From Minicystis rosea (GTDB lineage: Bacteria > Myxococcota_A > Polyangia > Polyangiales > Polyangiaceae): a stretch of DNA of 64,000 nt. Position 1 is the stretch's first letter. Each line of letters starts with the position of its first letter. The translations under genes were made by a program, and so were the position numbers. Of the stretch, positions 17,484 through 27,059 are shown piece by piece. A model generated the notes under the pieces. It worked only from the letters and a program-made list of their open reading frames with translations. It was not told the DNA's origin and did no database searches. Location: positions 1,578,501 to 1,642,500 of the forward strand of contig CP016211.1 of assembly GCA_001931535.1 (NCBI GenBank), written 5' to 3'.

Positions 17484-17839
17484 TCGCCAGCGCGGTCGCG
17501 TCCGATGCAAATTACCCGAGAACATCGATCACAACGCCATATCGAGGCCGAGCCGACATCGCCGTTCGCGAGACGGCGCGGCGCCATTCTTTGGCAGGGC
17601 TCCCACCATGACGACGCCGAGCGCTCCACGCGGGGGCGCGGCCTGCGTGCGTCCGAGGTCGCCTGATCGGTGTCACGTCGGACGCGCCTCGCGATTCGTG
17701 GGCTTCTTCGGTCGCACCGCGAAATCGCCGCCCCTCTTCCCGGAACACGAATAAGTATCGTTAAGTGGTCGACCGAGGGGCATCGCCCAACGTTGAGCGC
17801 ACGAGCCGAGACGAGACCCGGATACAGAACAGATACGCC
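17484..17839. other. Intergenic region, no gene supported
   Basis: Holds the end of the T6SS island and the upstream region of the PQQ-propeller gene. Short minus-strand frames are Arg-rich and lack ribosome sites. A relatively AT-rich patch near 17750-17765 may be part of a promoter. Confidence 0.4.
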
Positions 17840-18871
17840 ATGAGAGCCAAGCAACCCCTCCATCACCGCGCGCTCCGTTGGATTGCGACGACCTGCACCG
17901 CGATTGCGTGCGCCGCCTGCATTGGAGATCCATTGCCTCCGCCGAAGCCGCCGACGGTGGTCGCCGGACGAGCGTACATCCCTCATGACGGCACCGTTGC
18001 GGTCGCCGACACGCGCTCGGGCGCGCTGGTCCGCAACGTTCCCTTGAAAGGGTACAGCGGGTCGTCTCCCGCAGCGTTCGATGGAACGCTGTACACCGGC
18101 GGCGCCGAGCTCGCGGCGGTCGACGTCGCGACTGGGAAGGTCGGCTGGACGATTCAGAAGCCCGGCCGGAGCTTTCACAGAGTCGCGGTGGATGCGGAGC
18201 ACGTGTTCTTCGAGTCCGTGTCGGACGACGACAGCCGTCTCGGCGCGGTCGACCGCGCGACCGGCCGCGAGCTCTGGACCGTCGCGACGTCGACGCTCGC
18301 AAACATCGTCCCCGCGGGCGACACGGTGATTACCACCAATCAAAATCACTTTACACCGCGGATCACTGCGCGAGATGCGCGATCGGGCGCGATGCGATGG
18401 GAGGTCAAGGACGTGCCGTTCTTCGAGCCGGTCGTCTCCGGCAAACGCGTCATCTTCATCATCGACGGTATCCCGCGCGCCGCGCGCGAGCTCGACCTCG
18501 ACACGGGCCGCACGACATGGCGCGACAGCGTGGGCGACGCCGGTCCTTTCGCGATCGCCGACGGTGCCCTCTACATCCAGCACGGCACCCAGATCCGCGC
18601 GCTCGATCTCGCGACCAAGCAACCGCGATGGTCGGGAACGTGCCACGGGGTGATCGGCGCGGGCAGCGGCTTCGTCATCTGCGCGGGCGACAAGGTCACC
18701 GCGCACCGGGCCGACAACGGCGCGATCGCCTGGCAGACCGAGCTCGCGCAAGGCCCCCTCTCGGAGCCCGTGATCGCCGATGGGATCGTCTCCATCCGCA
18801 CCCGCAAGCTCTCCGGCGCCACGTTCGCGCTCGACCTCGGCTCGGGAAAGCTCCTTTGGCGCTCGCCGTGA
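17840..18871 (+). CDS. PQQ-like beta-propeller lipoprotein
   Basis: A 343-residue protein with a signal peptide ending in a lipobox (ACAAC, Cys26) and then a chain of PQQ-type blades. Repeats of the form VAVDxATGxxxW are visible (for example VDVATGKVGW, VDRATGRELW, ALDLATKQPRW, RADNGAIAW, LDLGSGKLLW). BamB, the outer-membrane assembly lipoprotein, has this layout, but many myxobacterial paralogues do not act in the BAM complex. Without neighbouring bam or der genes I leave the role open. The start gives the only frame with a proper signal peptide. Confidence 0.85.
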   Translation: MRAKQPLHHRALRWIATTCTAIACAACIGDPLPPPKPPTVVAGRAYIPHDGTVAVADTRSGALVRNVPLKGYSGSSPAAFDGTLYTGGAELAAVDVATGKVGWTIQKPGRSFHRVAVDAEHVFFESVSDDDSRLGAVDRATGRELWTVATSTLANIVPAGDTVITTNQNHFTPRITARDARSGAMRWEVKDVPFFEPVVSGKRVIFIIDGIPRAARELDLDTGRTTWRDSVGDAGPFAIADGALYIQHGTQIRALDLATKQPRWSGTCHGVIGAGSGFVICAGDKVTAHRADNGAIAWQTELAQGPLSEPVIADGIVSIRTRKLSGATFALDLGSGKLLWRSP

Positions 18872-18962
18872 GCTTCGCATTCGCCATTCGCCACGGGTGA
18901 CGCTCGCGCGGCACGCGGATTCGGTAGCGCACGAAGCGACGGTTACGCATCGACGTCAGGCA

Positions 18963-20046
18963 TCACGCGGGCGTCGACGGCGCAGCCCATGTGTACACGT
19001 GGGATCCGCCGAACTGTCGCGCGCCGGGATCGCGGTCGCGCACGGGCTCGATCGGTGAGGCCTGGATGAGCATCAGGCTCGCGCGGGGGCCATACGAGAC
19101 GACGAAGAAACGCTGATCGAGCGTGAGCGTCGCGCCGCGCGGATAGGGCACGTCGAAGGCAGCGGTGAGCGCGCCCGTGTCGATGTTCCAAAAGGTGATG
19201 AGTCCGCCGTACGGGTGGGTCGCGAGGGCGGTGCGCGATCGCTCGTGGATGCACACGCTGAGCGACTCACCCATCATGACGGCCCGTCACCGCCTGCGGT
19301 CTCTGGGCGTAGCGGAGCTGCCCGCCTTTGGGGCGGATGGAGACGCCGCCGAGCGCGTTCGTGGGGAGGCCGTCGCGCGGCGCGGAGACGAGGACGAAAG
19401 CGCGGCGGCGCGCCACCGCGACGTGACCCGCGTTGATGCGAGGCTCGGAGACGGGGAAGCGCTCGAGGAGCTTCCGGCTGGCCACGTCGACGAAGCAGAT
19501 GCACGGAAGGTCGGCTGCATCGGCCGGAGGATGTCCGTCCCGCGCGCTCCGAGAAGCATCGAAAGGGCTGCCGCCGTTGGTGATCGCGAGGGTCTTGCCC
19601 TCTTCGATCAGCAACGCGTCGTGCGGGGCCTTGCCGTAGGTGGGGAAGGTGTCGACGACGGCGAACGTCGATGGATCGCGCACGGAGATCACGCCGTCGT
19701 TCGAGCCGAGATCGCTCTCGACGGCGAAGAGCACGTCCGCATTGCGCGAGAAGGCGCCGTGTCCGTAGAAATGGTGGCCGTCCATCGGGGCGATGGTTCG
19801 GAGAAGCGTGCGTGTCGCGAGATCCAGGTACGCGCCGCCCGGGCCGCGCTTCTCGAGAATCCCGGCCTCGGCGCGCCGCGGGTGTGGAGCGAAGCCGTGC
19901 GCGAGGAAGTCGAGCGGGATGATGTCGGGATCGGTCGCGCCGGCGTCGAGATCGAGCACGTCGAGGCAGTGACGGACCTTCTGCGTTTGGGGATCGATGT
20001 AGCGCGTGCCCCCTACGAGGATGCCGAGCCGTGCAGCGGTGCTCAT
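18963..20046 (-). pseudogene. DUF1513 protein, interrupted by one extra base
   Basis: Two adjacent minus-strand frames, 259 codons (20046-19267) and 104 codons (19277-18963), together make a protein of normal DUF1513 length. The first has GHHFYGHGAFSRNADVLF and GKAPHDALLIEEGKTLAITNGG; the second supplies the expected C-terminal MMGESLSVCIHE and ATLTLDQRFFVVSYG. The span is 1084 nt, one base more than a whole number of codons, so a single insertion at about 19270-19285 explains the split. It could be a true mutation, a sequence error, or translational coupling of two ORFs. DUF1513 proteins are periplasmic propellers often near iron-uptake genes, not seen here. The gene follows the kinase gene at 83 nt on the same strand. 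Confidence 0.7.
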
Positions 20047-20129
20047 CGGGCGCCGAGCCTATCAGGACTGCCGGCCACCTCGTCGCATCCGCATGCCGTT
20101 TGCCGTCGGCGGGGCGTGTGCTCGTTCGG

Positions 20130-23100
20130 TCAGCCGTCGAGGATCTCCGCCGCGAGCGCGAGGGTGCGCGCGTGCTCGGGCACGCTGTCGAGGAAGCTCC
20201 GGCGGAGCGCGGCGTCGTCGATGCGCGCGGCTTGGGCGAGGAGACGAGCGCGTGCCTCGGCGAGCGCCGTCTGCGCCTCGTCGGTGTGGCCGTTCGCGAG
20301 CAGGGCCTCGGCGTGGACGAGGCGCGTGAAGCCGCCGCGAAAGCCGAAGGCATGGAAAGCCTCGGCGCGGCGCATCGCTTCGCGCGCGGTGACGAGCGCG
20401 TCGGCCGCGCACCCCCGCGCGAGCTGCACGGCGGCGAGCGTTGCCGTGGCCGCGGCCTGGTTGTGCGGCACGGTGCTGAGCTGCTCGACCGCGAGCCGTG
20501 CCTCGCGCTCGGCGTCGTCGAGCGCGCCGCGGCGCTCGTGGACGAGCGCGAGCGCCCAGCGTGCATGCCCGTCCGCGAACGGGACGCGATGCTGCTGCTG
20601 CGCGAGCGTGCGCGCCGTCTGCTCCGCCTCGTCGACCGCGCCGATCTCGCTCAGCACGCCGGCGAGGAGGAGCGCGCCGATCGGCACGACCCCGAGACGC
20701 GAGGCGGCCGCCTCGACCGCAGCGCGCAGCGCGCGCGCGGCCCGCTCGTGCGCACCCAGGAACCAGAGGTTCATCCCCAGGAACGTCTGCGCCATGACGA
20801 TGCCCGCGCGGTGGCCGATGCTCTCGAAGGTCGCGAGGCTGTCCTCCGCCCACCGGAGTCCGGACGCCGGATCCTCGTGGAACCACGGGTCCCAGATGGC
20901 ACGGGCAAGCGCGCTCCACGCGCGGGTTCGAGGCTCCTCCGCCGCGACGGGATCGACGAGCACCGCGAGGCGATCGAAGAGCGCGTCGCCGCGGTCGCGC
21001 CAGCCGCGCAGGGCGAGATCGTAGAGCCCGACGACGAGGGCCTGAACGAAGGCCGGGACGGCCCCTGGAGCAGGGGTGACGGTGCAGAGGAGATGGAGCG
21101 CTTGCAAAGCCTTCTCTTCCTGGCCGGGATCGACCAGGTTCAGCAGCGTCGACCGCGCCGCCAGAGCCCATGGCTCGCTGCCCGGCGGCGCGAGGCGCAT
21201 CAACTGTTCGGCGCAGGCGATGCCCTCCCGCCATTCACTGCGCCAGGCCATCGCGTCCATGCGGGCGCTGAGCAAGCCAATCTCGATCTCGCGGAGCGCG
21301 CGGCGCTCGTCTTCGGGGAGCGCGTGGAGGAGCAGGAGCCCGCGGTCGGCGCTCGCCAACATGGTGTCGATGTCGTTCGCGAGCTGGGCGCGGCGCGCGG
21401 CGCGTCCGAGGAACGCGGCGGCGCGGCCCGGCACCGCGCCGCGCTCGAAGTGCTCGGCGAGGACGATCGGCTCGGTCTCGCCGACGCGCTCCAGCCACTC
21501 ACCCGCGAGCCGATGCCCCAGCGTGCGATCGTCGTGCGTGAGCGTCGCGTAGGCGCCCTCGCGCAGCAGCGCGTGACGGAAGGCGAGCTCGATCTCCCCG
21601 GGAAAGCGGCTGTCGCGTCGCTGCGTGAGCACGTCGCGCTCGACCAAGACGTCGAGCCAATCGCCCATGGGCGTCGGCCGCATGCTGCTGCCGAGCAGCG
21701 CGGAGACACCGCCCTTCCAGAACACTTCGCCGAAGATGCTGGCGGCTCGCACGACGCGTCTCGCGTCGTTCTCCAACGCAGCGAGCCTGGCCTCGACCAT
21801 CGCCAGCACCGTCTCCGGAAGCGGCGTGCCCCTCGAGTCTTCGGCGTGCGCTCGGATCAGCTCTTCGAGGTAAAACGCATGACCGCCGGAGCGCTCGACC
21901 AGGCGCTCCACGACGTCCGTGCTCACGCCTGCGCCGAGCACTTGCCGCACGAGCCGCTCGCTCGCCTTGCGGGTGAGCTCCTGGAGCGCGAAGGTGTGAA
22001 CGCGACGCTCGGCCCATAGGCGTGGGAAGATCTCGTGCACCTCGGGCCGCGCCAGCGCGACGACCAGGAAGGGCCGATCGCGGAGCTCGCGCAGCAACGC
22101 GTCCACGAGCCGCACCGTGGGTAAGTCTCCCCAATGCAGATCCTCGAGCACGAGCAGCACCGGGTGTACCGCGCACTCGGCTGCGAGAAAATCCCGGAAA
22201 GCCCAGCGCATCCGCTCGGCGAGCGCCATCGGATCGGCGCGCGCGGCGCGGAGCTGTGGGCTCGCGTCGTCGGGGAAGGGGACGGAGGCGAGCTCTCCCA
22301 CGAGCTCGGCCACGTGTTGCTGCTCGACCGCGGGGAAGTGTCGCGCCACGCGGGCGCGGAGCAGCCGTCGCCGCTCCTCGAGCGGCTCGCCGCCGCGGAT
22401 GTCGGCGGCCGTGTGGATCGCTTGCCCGATCAGCCCGAACGCGGAGCCGGCGCGCACGGGATCGCCGCGCCCGATCCAGATCGCCATCTCGGGATGGCGC
22501 GCGCGGGCTTGGTGGAGCAGCTCGTGGAGCAGCCTCGATTTGCCGATGCCCGTGGCGCCGGTGATCAGCACCGCGGCGGGCGTGGACTGCTCGATGCCCT
22601 CCTCGAGCATCGACTCGATGGTGCGCAGCTCGCGATCGCGGCCCACGCAGGCCGTGGGGCGGCCGAGCAGCGTCCGCGCATCTTCCGCGATCAGGTGCTC
22701 GCCGCGGAGCACGAGCCCCTCGCCGGTCTCGCTCTCGCCGACGTCGAAGCGCGCATCCAGGAGACCTGCCGTGACGTCGTCGATCGCGATGAGCGGCACA
22801 TCGCGGCTGCGGGTCGCGGCGCCCGGCGCGAGCGACGCGACCAGCCTCGCGGCGCGCTCGACGGTGTCACCGACGGACAGGCGACTGTGCGCGCTGCGGC
22901 CCGTCGCCAACGCGATCGATCGCTCGGCCGACAGCACGGCCCGGAGCGCGAGGGCACAGTGCGCCGCGCCCGCGGCCTGATCGGTGGCCACGGCGTTGCC
23001 CGTCAGCGTGATGAGCGAGGACCCGTCCGCGAGCATCGCGAGCCGGCCCTTGTGCGTTTGAGCCGTGCGTTGCAGGTGCTCGTGCTCGTGCACCGCCGCG

Positions 23101-24100
23101 TCGAGACGCACCGTCTGCGCCGCGCGGCGCTCCCCCTCGTCTCCGCGACCGACGAGCACCACCGAGACCATGCGCCGCTCACCGTCCGTGAGCGCGGGCG
23201 TCTCCGCCTTTCCGCGAGGCGTGGCGGATGACGAGAGCGGCACCTCGATGCCCGCGAGCGCGGACATGAGCGCGGTGCCGTTGCGCGGGCGCGCCTCCGG
23301 ATCCCGGTCGAGCATGCGGGCCACGAGCTCGTCGAGCTCGGCGGGCACTCCGGCCACGAGCTCGCCGAGCCGCGGCGTCTCCTCGAACAAGATCTTCGCC
23401 AGCACCGGGACCAGCTCGCCGCTGAAGGCCGGCTCGCCGGTGACGCATTCGAAGAGCACGCAGCCGAGCGCCCACACGTCCACCGCCGGGCCGATCTCGC
23501 CGCCGCTCTGGGCTTGCTCGGGTGCCATGTAGCCGACCGTGCCGAGGATCGTCCCCGTCTCGGTCAGCGGCGCGCCGCTCGCGAGCCGGACGACCCCGAA
23601 ATCGAGCACCCGGGCATCCTCGACGTTGCCGCCGACGAGGAAGATGTTGGCGGGCTTGAGATCCCGGTGAACGAGGCTGCGCGCGTGCGCCGCCGCGAGC
23701 GCGGAGGCCACGCGCGTGGCGAGGGCGTGCGTCTCGCCGATCGAGAGCGTTCGTCTGCGCAGGAGCTGAGCGAGGTCTTCGCCCTCGAGCCACTCCATCA
23801 CGAGGTAGTGGCGGCCGTCGTCGCTACGCCCGTGGTTGAGGTAGCGGACGATGGCCGGGTGCCGCAGATCGGAAAGCGCCTGCACCTCGCGGGCGAAGCG
23901 CCCTTCGAGCTGATGCTGCCGGGCGCGCAGCACCTTCACGGCCACCGTCGCCCCAGTCGCGCCGTCGCGCGCGCGGAAAACGTCGCTCATGCCGCCGCTG
24001 CCGGTCAGCTCGACCAGCTCGAAGCGCCCCCCAAGACCGCTCCGGGCGTGAGCGGAGCCGCGTCGTGCAATCGCTGTAGGTCGAGCTCACGCGTTGGCAT
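20130..24100 (-). CDS. Ser/Thr kinase-cyclase-like-AAA-TPR regulator with N-terminal frameshift
   Basis: A protein of about 1323 residues if one frameshift is corrected. The kinase frame begins without a start (GGRFELVELTGSGGMSDVF). An ATG at 24100 in another frame encodes a typical leader, MPTRELDLQRLHDAAPL, that joins it if the G6 tract at 24027-24032 were G7. Domains: Ser/Thr kinase (HRDLKPANI, LDFG, GTVGYMAPEQ), a degenerate nucleotide-cyclase-like segment without the metal-binding Asp pair, an AAA ATPase with P-loop GATGIGKS near residue 510 and LEDLHWGD, then TPR repeats. This resembles PknK-type regulators. If the frameshift is real, only an initiation at the internal ATG (23990), inside the glycine loop, remains. 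Confidence 0.85.
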
Positions 24101-24187
24101 CCGAGCGGCGATGTTAAACCGAGCCCCCCTCGGGAAAAGCAAGTTTCTTGGCTCGGCTTGACGCCGGTGGGCGAGACGCGATAGCCC

Positions 24188-24200
24188 TATTTCTGAAATA
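24188..24200. promoter_or_regulatory. TATTTC-T-GAAATA palindrome, candidate TetR operator
   Basis: A perfect 6-1-6 inverted repeat that is AT-rich in a GC-rich genome and ends on the first base of the tetR-type start codon. Position and symmetry suit autorepression. Confidence 0.5.
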
Positions 24201-24886
24201 TGAATCAGTCGTCAGTTTCGCCCACGCGTGGCACCACGGCGAAGGCGAAGCGCACCAAGGAAGCGATCCTCCGGGCGGCGGAGCGAGTCTTCGGCGACAA
24301 GGGATTCGAGCGGGCGTCGATCGCGGGCATCACCCAGGAAGCTGGCGTCGCGCAGGGGACGTTCTACCTCCACTTCGCCGACAAGAAGGCCGTCTTCGTG
24401 GCGCTCGTGGAGGAGCTCGGGCACGCGCTCCGCGCCGCGCTCCGCGAGGCAACCGCGGGGCTCGGCGATCGGATCGACGTCGAGCGCGAAGGTTTTCGCG
24501 CCTTCTTCCGCTTCGTGGCCGGGCACCGGGATCTGTACCGGATCGTCCGCCAGGCGGAGTTCGTCGACGAGCCCGCCTACCACGCGTACTACGAGCGCCT
24601 CGCCACGGGCTACGCGCGCGGCCTGCGTCGCGCCATGGACGCCGGGCAGATCCGGCGCGCCGATCCGGAGAAGCTCGCCTACGGCTTGATGGGCATCGCC
24701 GACTTCCTCGGCCTGCGCGGCGTGCTGTGGGAGCGCAAGCCGGACGTGGACGCCCTCACCGACGCAGCCATGAGCCTGCTCCGCGATGGGATCGCCCCGC
24801 GCGAGCGAGAGACGAAGACGGCCCCCGCACGGAAGCCGTCACCGACGAAGAAGCAGCCACGGACCAAGGTCCGGAAGGGAGCATGA
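24200..24886 (+). CDS. TetR/AcrR-family transcriptional regulator
   Basis: A 228-residue repressor-type protein. Its N-terminal HTH runs through KEAILRAAERVFGDKGFERASIAGITQEAGVAQGTFYLHF, the classic TetR signature (about residues 20-62). The ligand domain has FRFVAGHRDLYRIVRQAEFVD, typical of regulators of fatty-acid or acyl-CoA genes, followed by a basic Lys/Arg-rich tail after about 205. It heads an operon with an alpha/beta hydrolase (3-nt gap) and a KAS III-like gene, which it probably controls. A palindrome at its start codon suggests autoregulation. Confidence 0.93.
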   Translation: MNQSSVSPTRGTTAKAKRTKEAILRAAERVFGDKGFERASIAGITQEAGVAQGTFYLHFADKKAVFVALVEELGHALRAALREATAGLGDRIDVEREGFRAFFRFVAGHRDLYRIVRQAEFVDEPAYHAYYERLATGYARGLRRAMDAGQIRRADPEKLAYGLMGIADFLGLRGVLWERKPDVDALTDAAMSLLRDGIAPRERETKTAPARKPSPTKKQPRTKVRKGA

Positions 24887-24889
24887 GTC

Positions 24890-25963
24890 ATGTCGATGGA
24901 TCCCGGTCAGTCCGTCACGTCGCGGACCTTCCGCACGTCGCGCATCGCAATCCACGCGCTCACCGCCGGCCCGGCGGAGGGCTTTCCCGTGGTCTTCATC
25001 CACGGCAACTGTTCCGACGGCCGCTTCTTCCGCGAGATGCTGGCCGCGCTGCCGCCGCGGTTCCGCGCGGTCGCGCCGGATCTGCGCGGCTACGGCGCCA
25101 CGGAGCTCGCCCCGCTCGATGCCACGCGCGGCCTGCGTGACTTCGCCGATGACGTGCACGCGCTGATCGAGAGCCCGGAGGTCTTCGGCGGCGCTCGCAA
25201 GGTGCTGCTCGTCGGCCACTCGGTCGGCGCCGGCGTCGCCATGCAGTACACCATCGATCACCCGGAGCGTGTCGCCGGCCTGGTGCTCGAGGCGCCCGTC
25301 TCGCCCTTCGGCTTCGGCGGCACGCGCGACGTCGCGGGCACGCCGTGCTTCTCGGACTTCGCCGGCTCGGGCGGCGGCACGGCGAACCCGGAGTTCGTCA
25401 AGCGCATCGCCGATCAGGATCGCAGCGCGGACATCCCCGTCGCGCCTCGCCGCGTCCTCACCGATTGCTACGTCAAGCCGCCCTTCCGCCCGCACAACGA
25501 GGAAGAGCTCCTCGACTCGCTGCTCAGCACGCGCGTGACCGACGGCAATTATCCAGGCGACGTCGTGACCTCTTCCAACTGGCCCGGCGTGTCACCCGGC
25601 ACGCGCGGGATGAACAACGCCATCAGCCCCAAATACCTGCGCCTCGACGGCTTCGCCGACATCGCCGAGCGGCCGCCGGTGCTGTGGGTCCGCGGCGCCG
25701 ACGACGTCATCGTGTCGGACACGTCGCTCTTCGATCTCGGCTACCTCGGACAGCTCGGCGTGGTGCCCGGTTGGCCCGGCGTGGAGGCGTATCCCGCGCA
25801 GCCGATGGTGGCGCAGATGCGCGCCGTGCTCGACGCGTACAAGGCGCGCGGCGGGCGCTATCGCGAAGAGGTCTTTGCCGACTGCGGGCACTCGCCGCAC
25901 ATCGAGAAGGCCGAGGCCTTCGCGGCGCTGGTCTTCCCCTTCCTCTCCGAGCACGCGGGCTGA
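24890..25963 (+). CDS. Alpha/beta-hydrolase
   Basis: A 357-residue cytoplasmic alpha/beta-hydrolase. The oxyanion motif FIHGNCSDGRFF, nucleophile Ser111 in GHSVGAG, acid region GADD near 267 and His334 in DCGHSPHIEK form a complete triad. A large cap (about 145-255) lies between strands 6 and 7. It sits 3 nt after tetR and 9 nt before the KAS III-like gene, so the three are co-transcribed. Substrate is unknown; an ester or thioester from a fatty-acid-like product is a reasonable inference from the neighbour. Confidence 0.9.
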   Translation: MSMDPGQSVTSRTFRTSRIAIHALTAGPAEGFPVVFIHGNCSDGRFFREMLAALPPRFRAVAPDLRGYGATELAPLDATRGLRDFADDVHALIESPEVFGGARKVLLVGHSVGAGVAMQYTIDHPERVAGLVLEAPVSPFGFGGTRDVAGTPCFSDFAGSGGGTANPEFVKRIADQDRSADIPVAPRRVLTDCYVKPPFRPHNEEELLDSLLSTRVTDGNYPGDVVTSSNWPGVSPGTRGMNNAISPKYLRLDGFADIAERPPVLWVRGADDVIVSDTSLFDLGYLGQLGVVPGWPGVEAYPAQPMVAQMRAVLDAYKARGGRYREEVFADCGHSPHIEKAEAFAALVFPFLSEHAG

Positions 25964-25972
25964 ACGACGAAC

Positions 25973-26968
25973 ATGACACGTTACGCAAACATCATCGGCA
26001 CCGGCCACTACGTACCAGCTCGATGCGTCACCAACGCGGAGATCGAGCGCCGGCTCGGCGAGCCCGTGCACGACTGGCTCGTGCAGAACGTGGGCATCGA
26101 GCAGCGGCACTTCATGGCCGAGAACGAGGTCACTTCGGATCTCGCGCTCGCCGCCGCGCGCGAGGCGCTCGAGCGCGCGGGCATCGGCCCCGCGGATCTC
26201 GACCTCGTCATCGTCGCCACCGACACGCCCGATCAGCCGAGCCCGGCCACCGCCGCCGTGCTCCAACACAAGCTCGGCGCGGTGAACGCCGGGGTCTACG
26301 ACGTCAACAGCGCCTGCGCCGGCTGGGTCATCGCGCTCGACATCGCCGCCAAGACCATCGCCGCCGACGAGGACTACAAGCACGTCCTCGTCGTGGGCGC
26401 TTATGGCATGAGCCGCTTCCTCGACCAGCGTGACAAGCGCACGTGCACGATCTTCGCCGACGGCGCGGGCGCGGTGGTGCTGCGCGCTGATCGCGAGCCC
26501 GGCTTCCTCGGCGCCAAGCTCGACGCCGACGGCACGTACCACGACGCGCTCGGCGTCTACGCCGGAGGCACCGCGCGGCCCTCCACGCTCGCCAACGTGC
26601 AGGAGGGCGGCCCGCCGTATGTGCGCTTCGTGCGCCGCTTCCCCGCGACGTTCAACACCGAGCGCTGGCCGCGCCTCATCCAGCGCGTGCTCGATCGCCG
26701 CGGGCTCCAGAAGTCCGACGTGGCGCTCTACCTCTTCACGCAGCTCAACCTGCGCGGCATCGAAGCGACGATGGCGGCGCTCGAGCAGCCGCTCGATCGA
26801 ACCCACTGGATCATGAACAAGTGGGGTTACACCGGCTCGGCATGCATCCCCATGGCGCTGCACGACGCCGTGCTCGCCGGCAAGGTGCGGAAAGGAGATC
26901 ACGTGGTGCTCTGCGCCAGCGGTGGCGGCATCTCGCTCGCCGCGGCGCTCGTCCGCTGGACTGTTTGA
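25973..26968 (+). CDS. KAS III-like thiolase-fold enzyme with altered triad
   Basis: A 331-residue protein of the FabH (3-oxoacyl-ACP synthase III) superfamily with nucleophile Cys115 in VNSACAGW, FADGAGAVVL (162-170) and a C-terminal ASGGGISLAAAL motif. In true FabH the decarboxylating residues are His (HQAN) and Asn (GNTS). Here the equivalent positions appear to be Thr256 (TQLN) and Tyr286 (GYTGSAC). The enzyme may therefore form an acyl-Cys intermediate but not decarboxylate malonyl-ACP, as in acyltransferase-type KAS III relatives of secondary metabolism. It is the last gene of the tetR-hydrolase-KAS operon. Confidence 0.85.
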   Translation: MTRYANIIGTGHYVPARCVTNAEIERRLGEPVHDWLVQNVGIEQRHFMAENEVTSDLALAAAREALERAGIGPADLDLVIVATDTPDQPSPATAAVLQHKLGAVNAGVYDVNSACAGWVIALDIAAKTIAADEDYKHVLVVGAYGMSRFLDQRDKRTCTIFADGAGAVVLRADREPGFLGAKLDADGTYHDALGVYAGGTARPSTLANVQEGGPPYVRFVRRFPATFNTERWPRLIQRVLDRRGLQKSDVALYLFTQLNLRGIEATMAALEQPLDRTHWIMNKWGYTGSACIPMALHDAVLAGKVRKGDHVVLCASGGGISLAAALVRWTV

Positions 26969-27059
26969 AGATCTGCTCGCCGGCGGGGGCTTCGCGCCCT
27001 CGGGGGCGCCGCACGACGGATTACCCGACTCGCAACCGCGAACCCAACCGAGGTGACCG

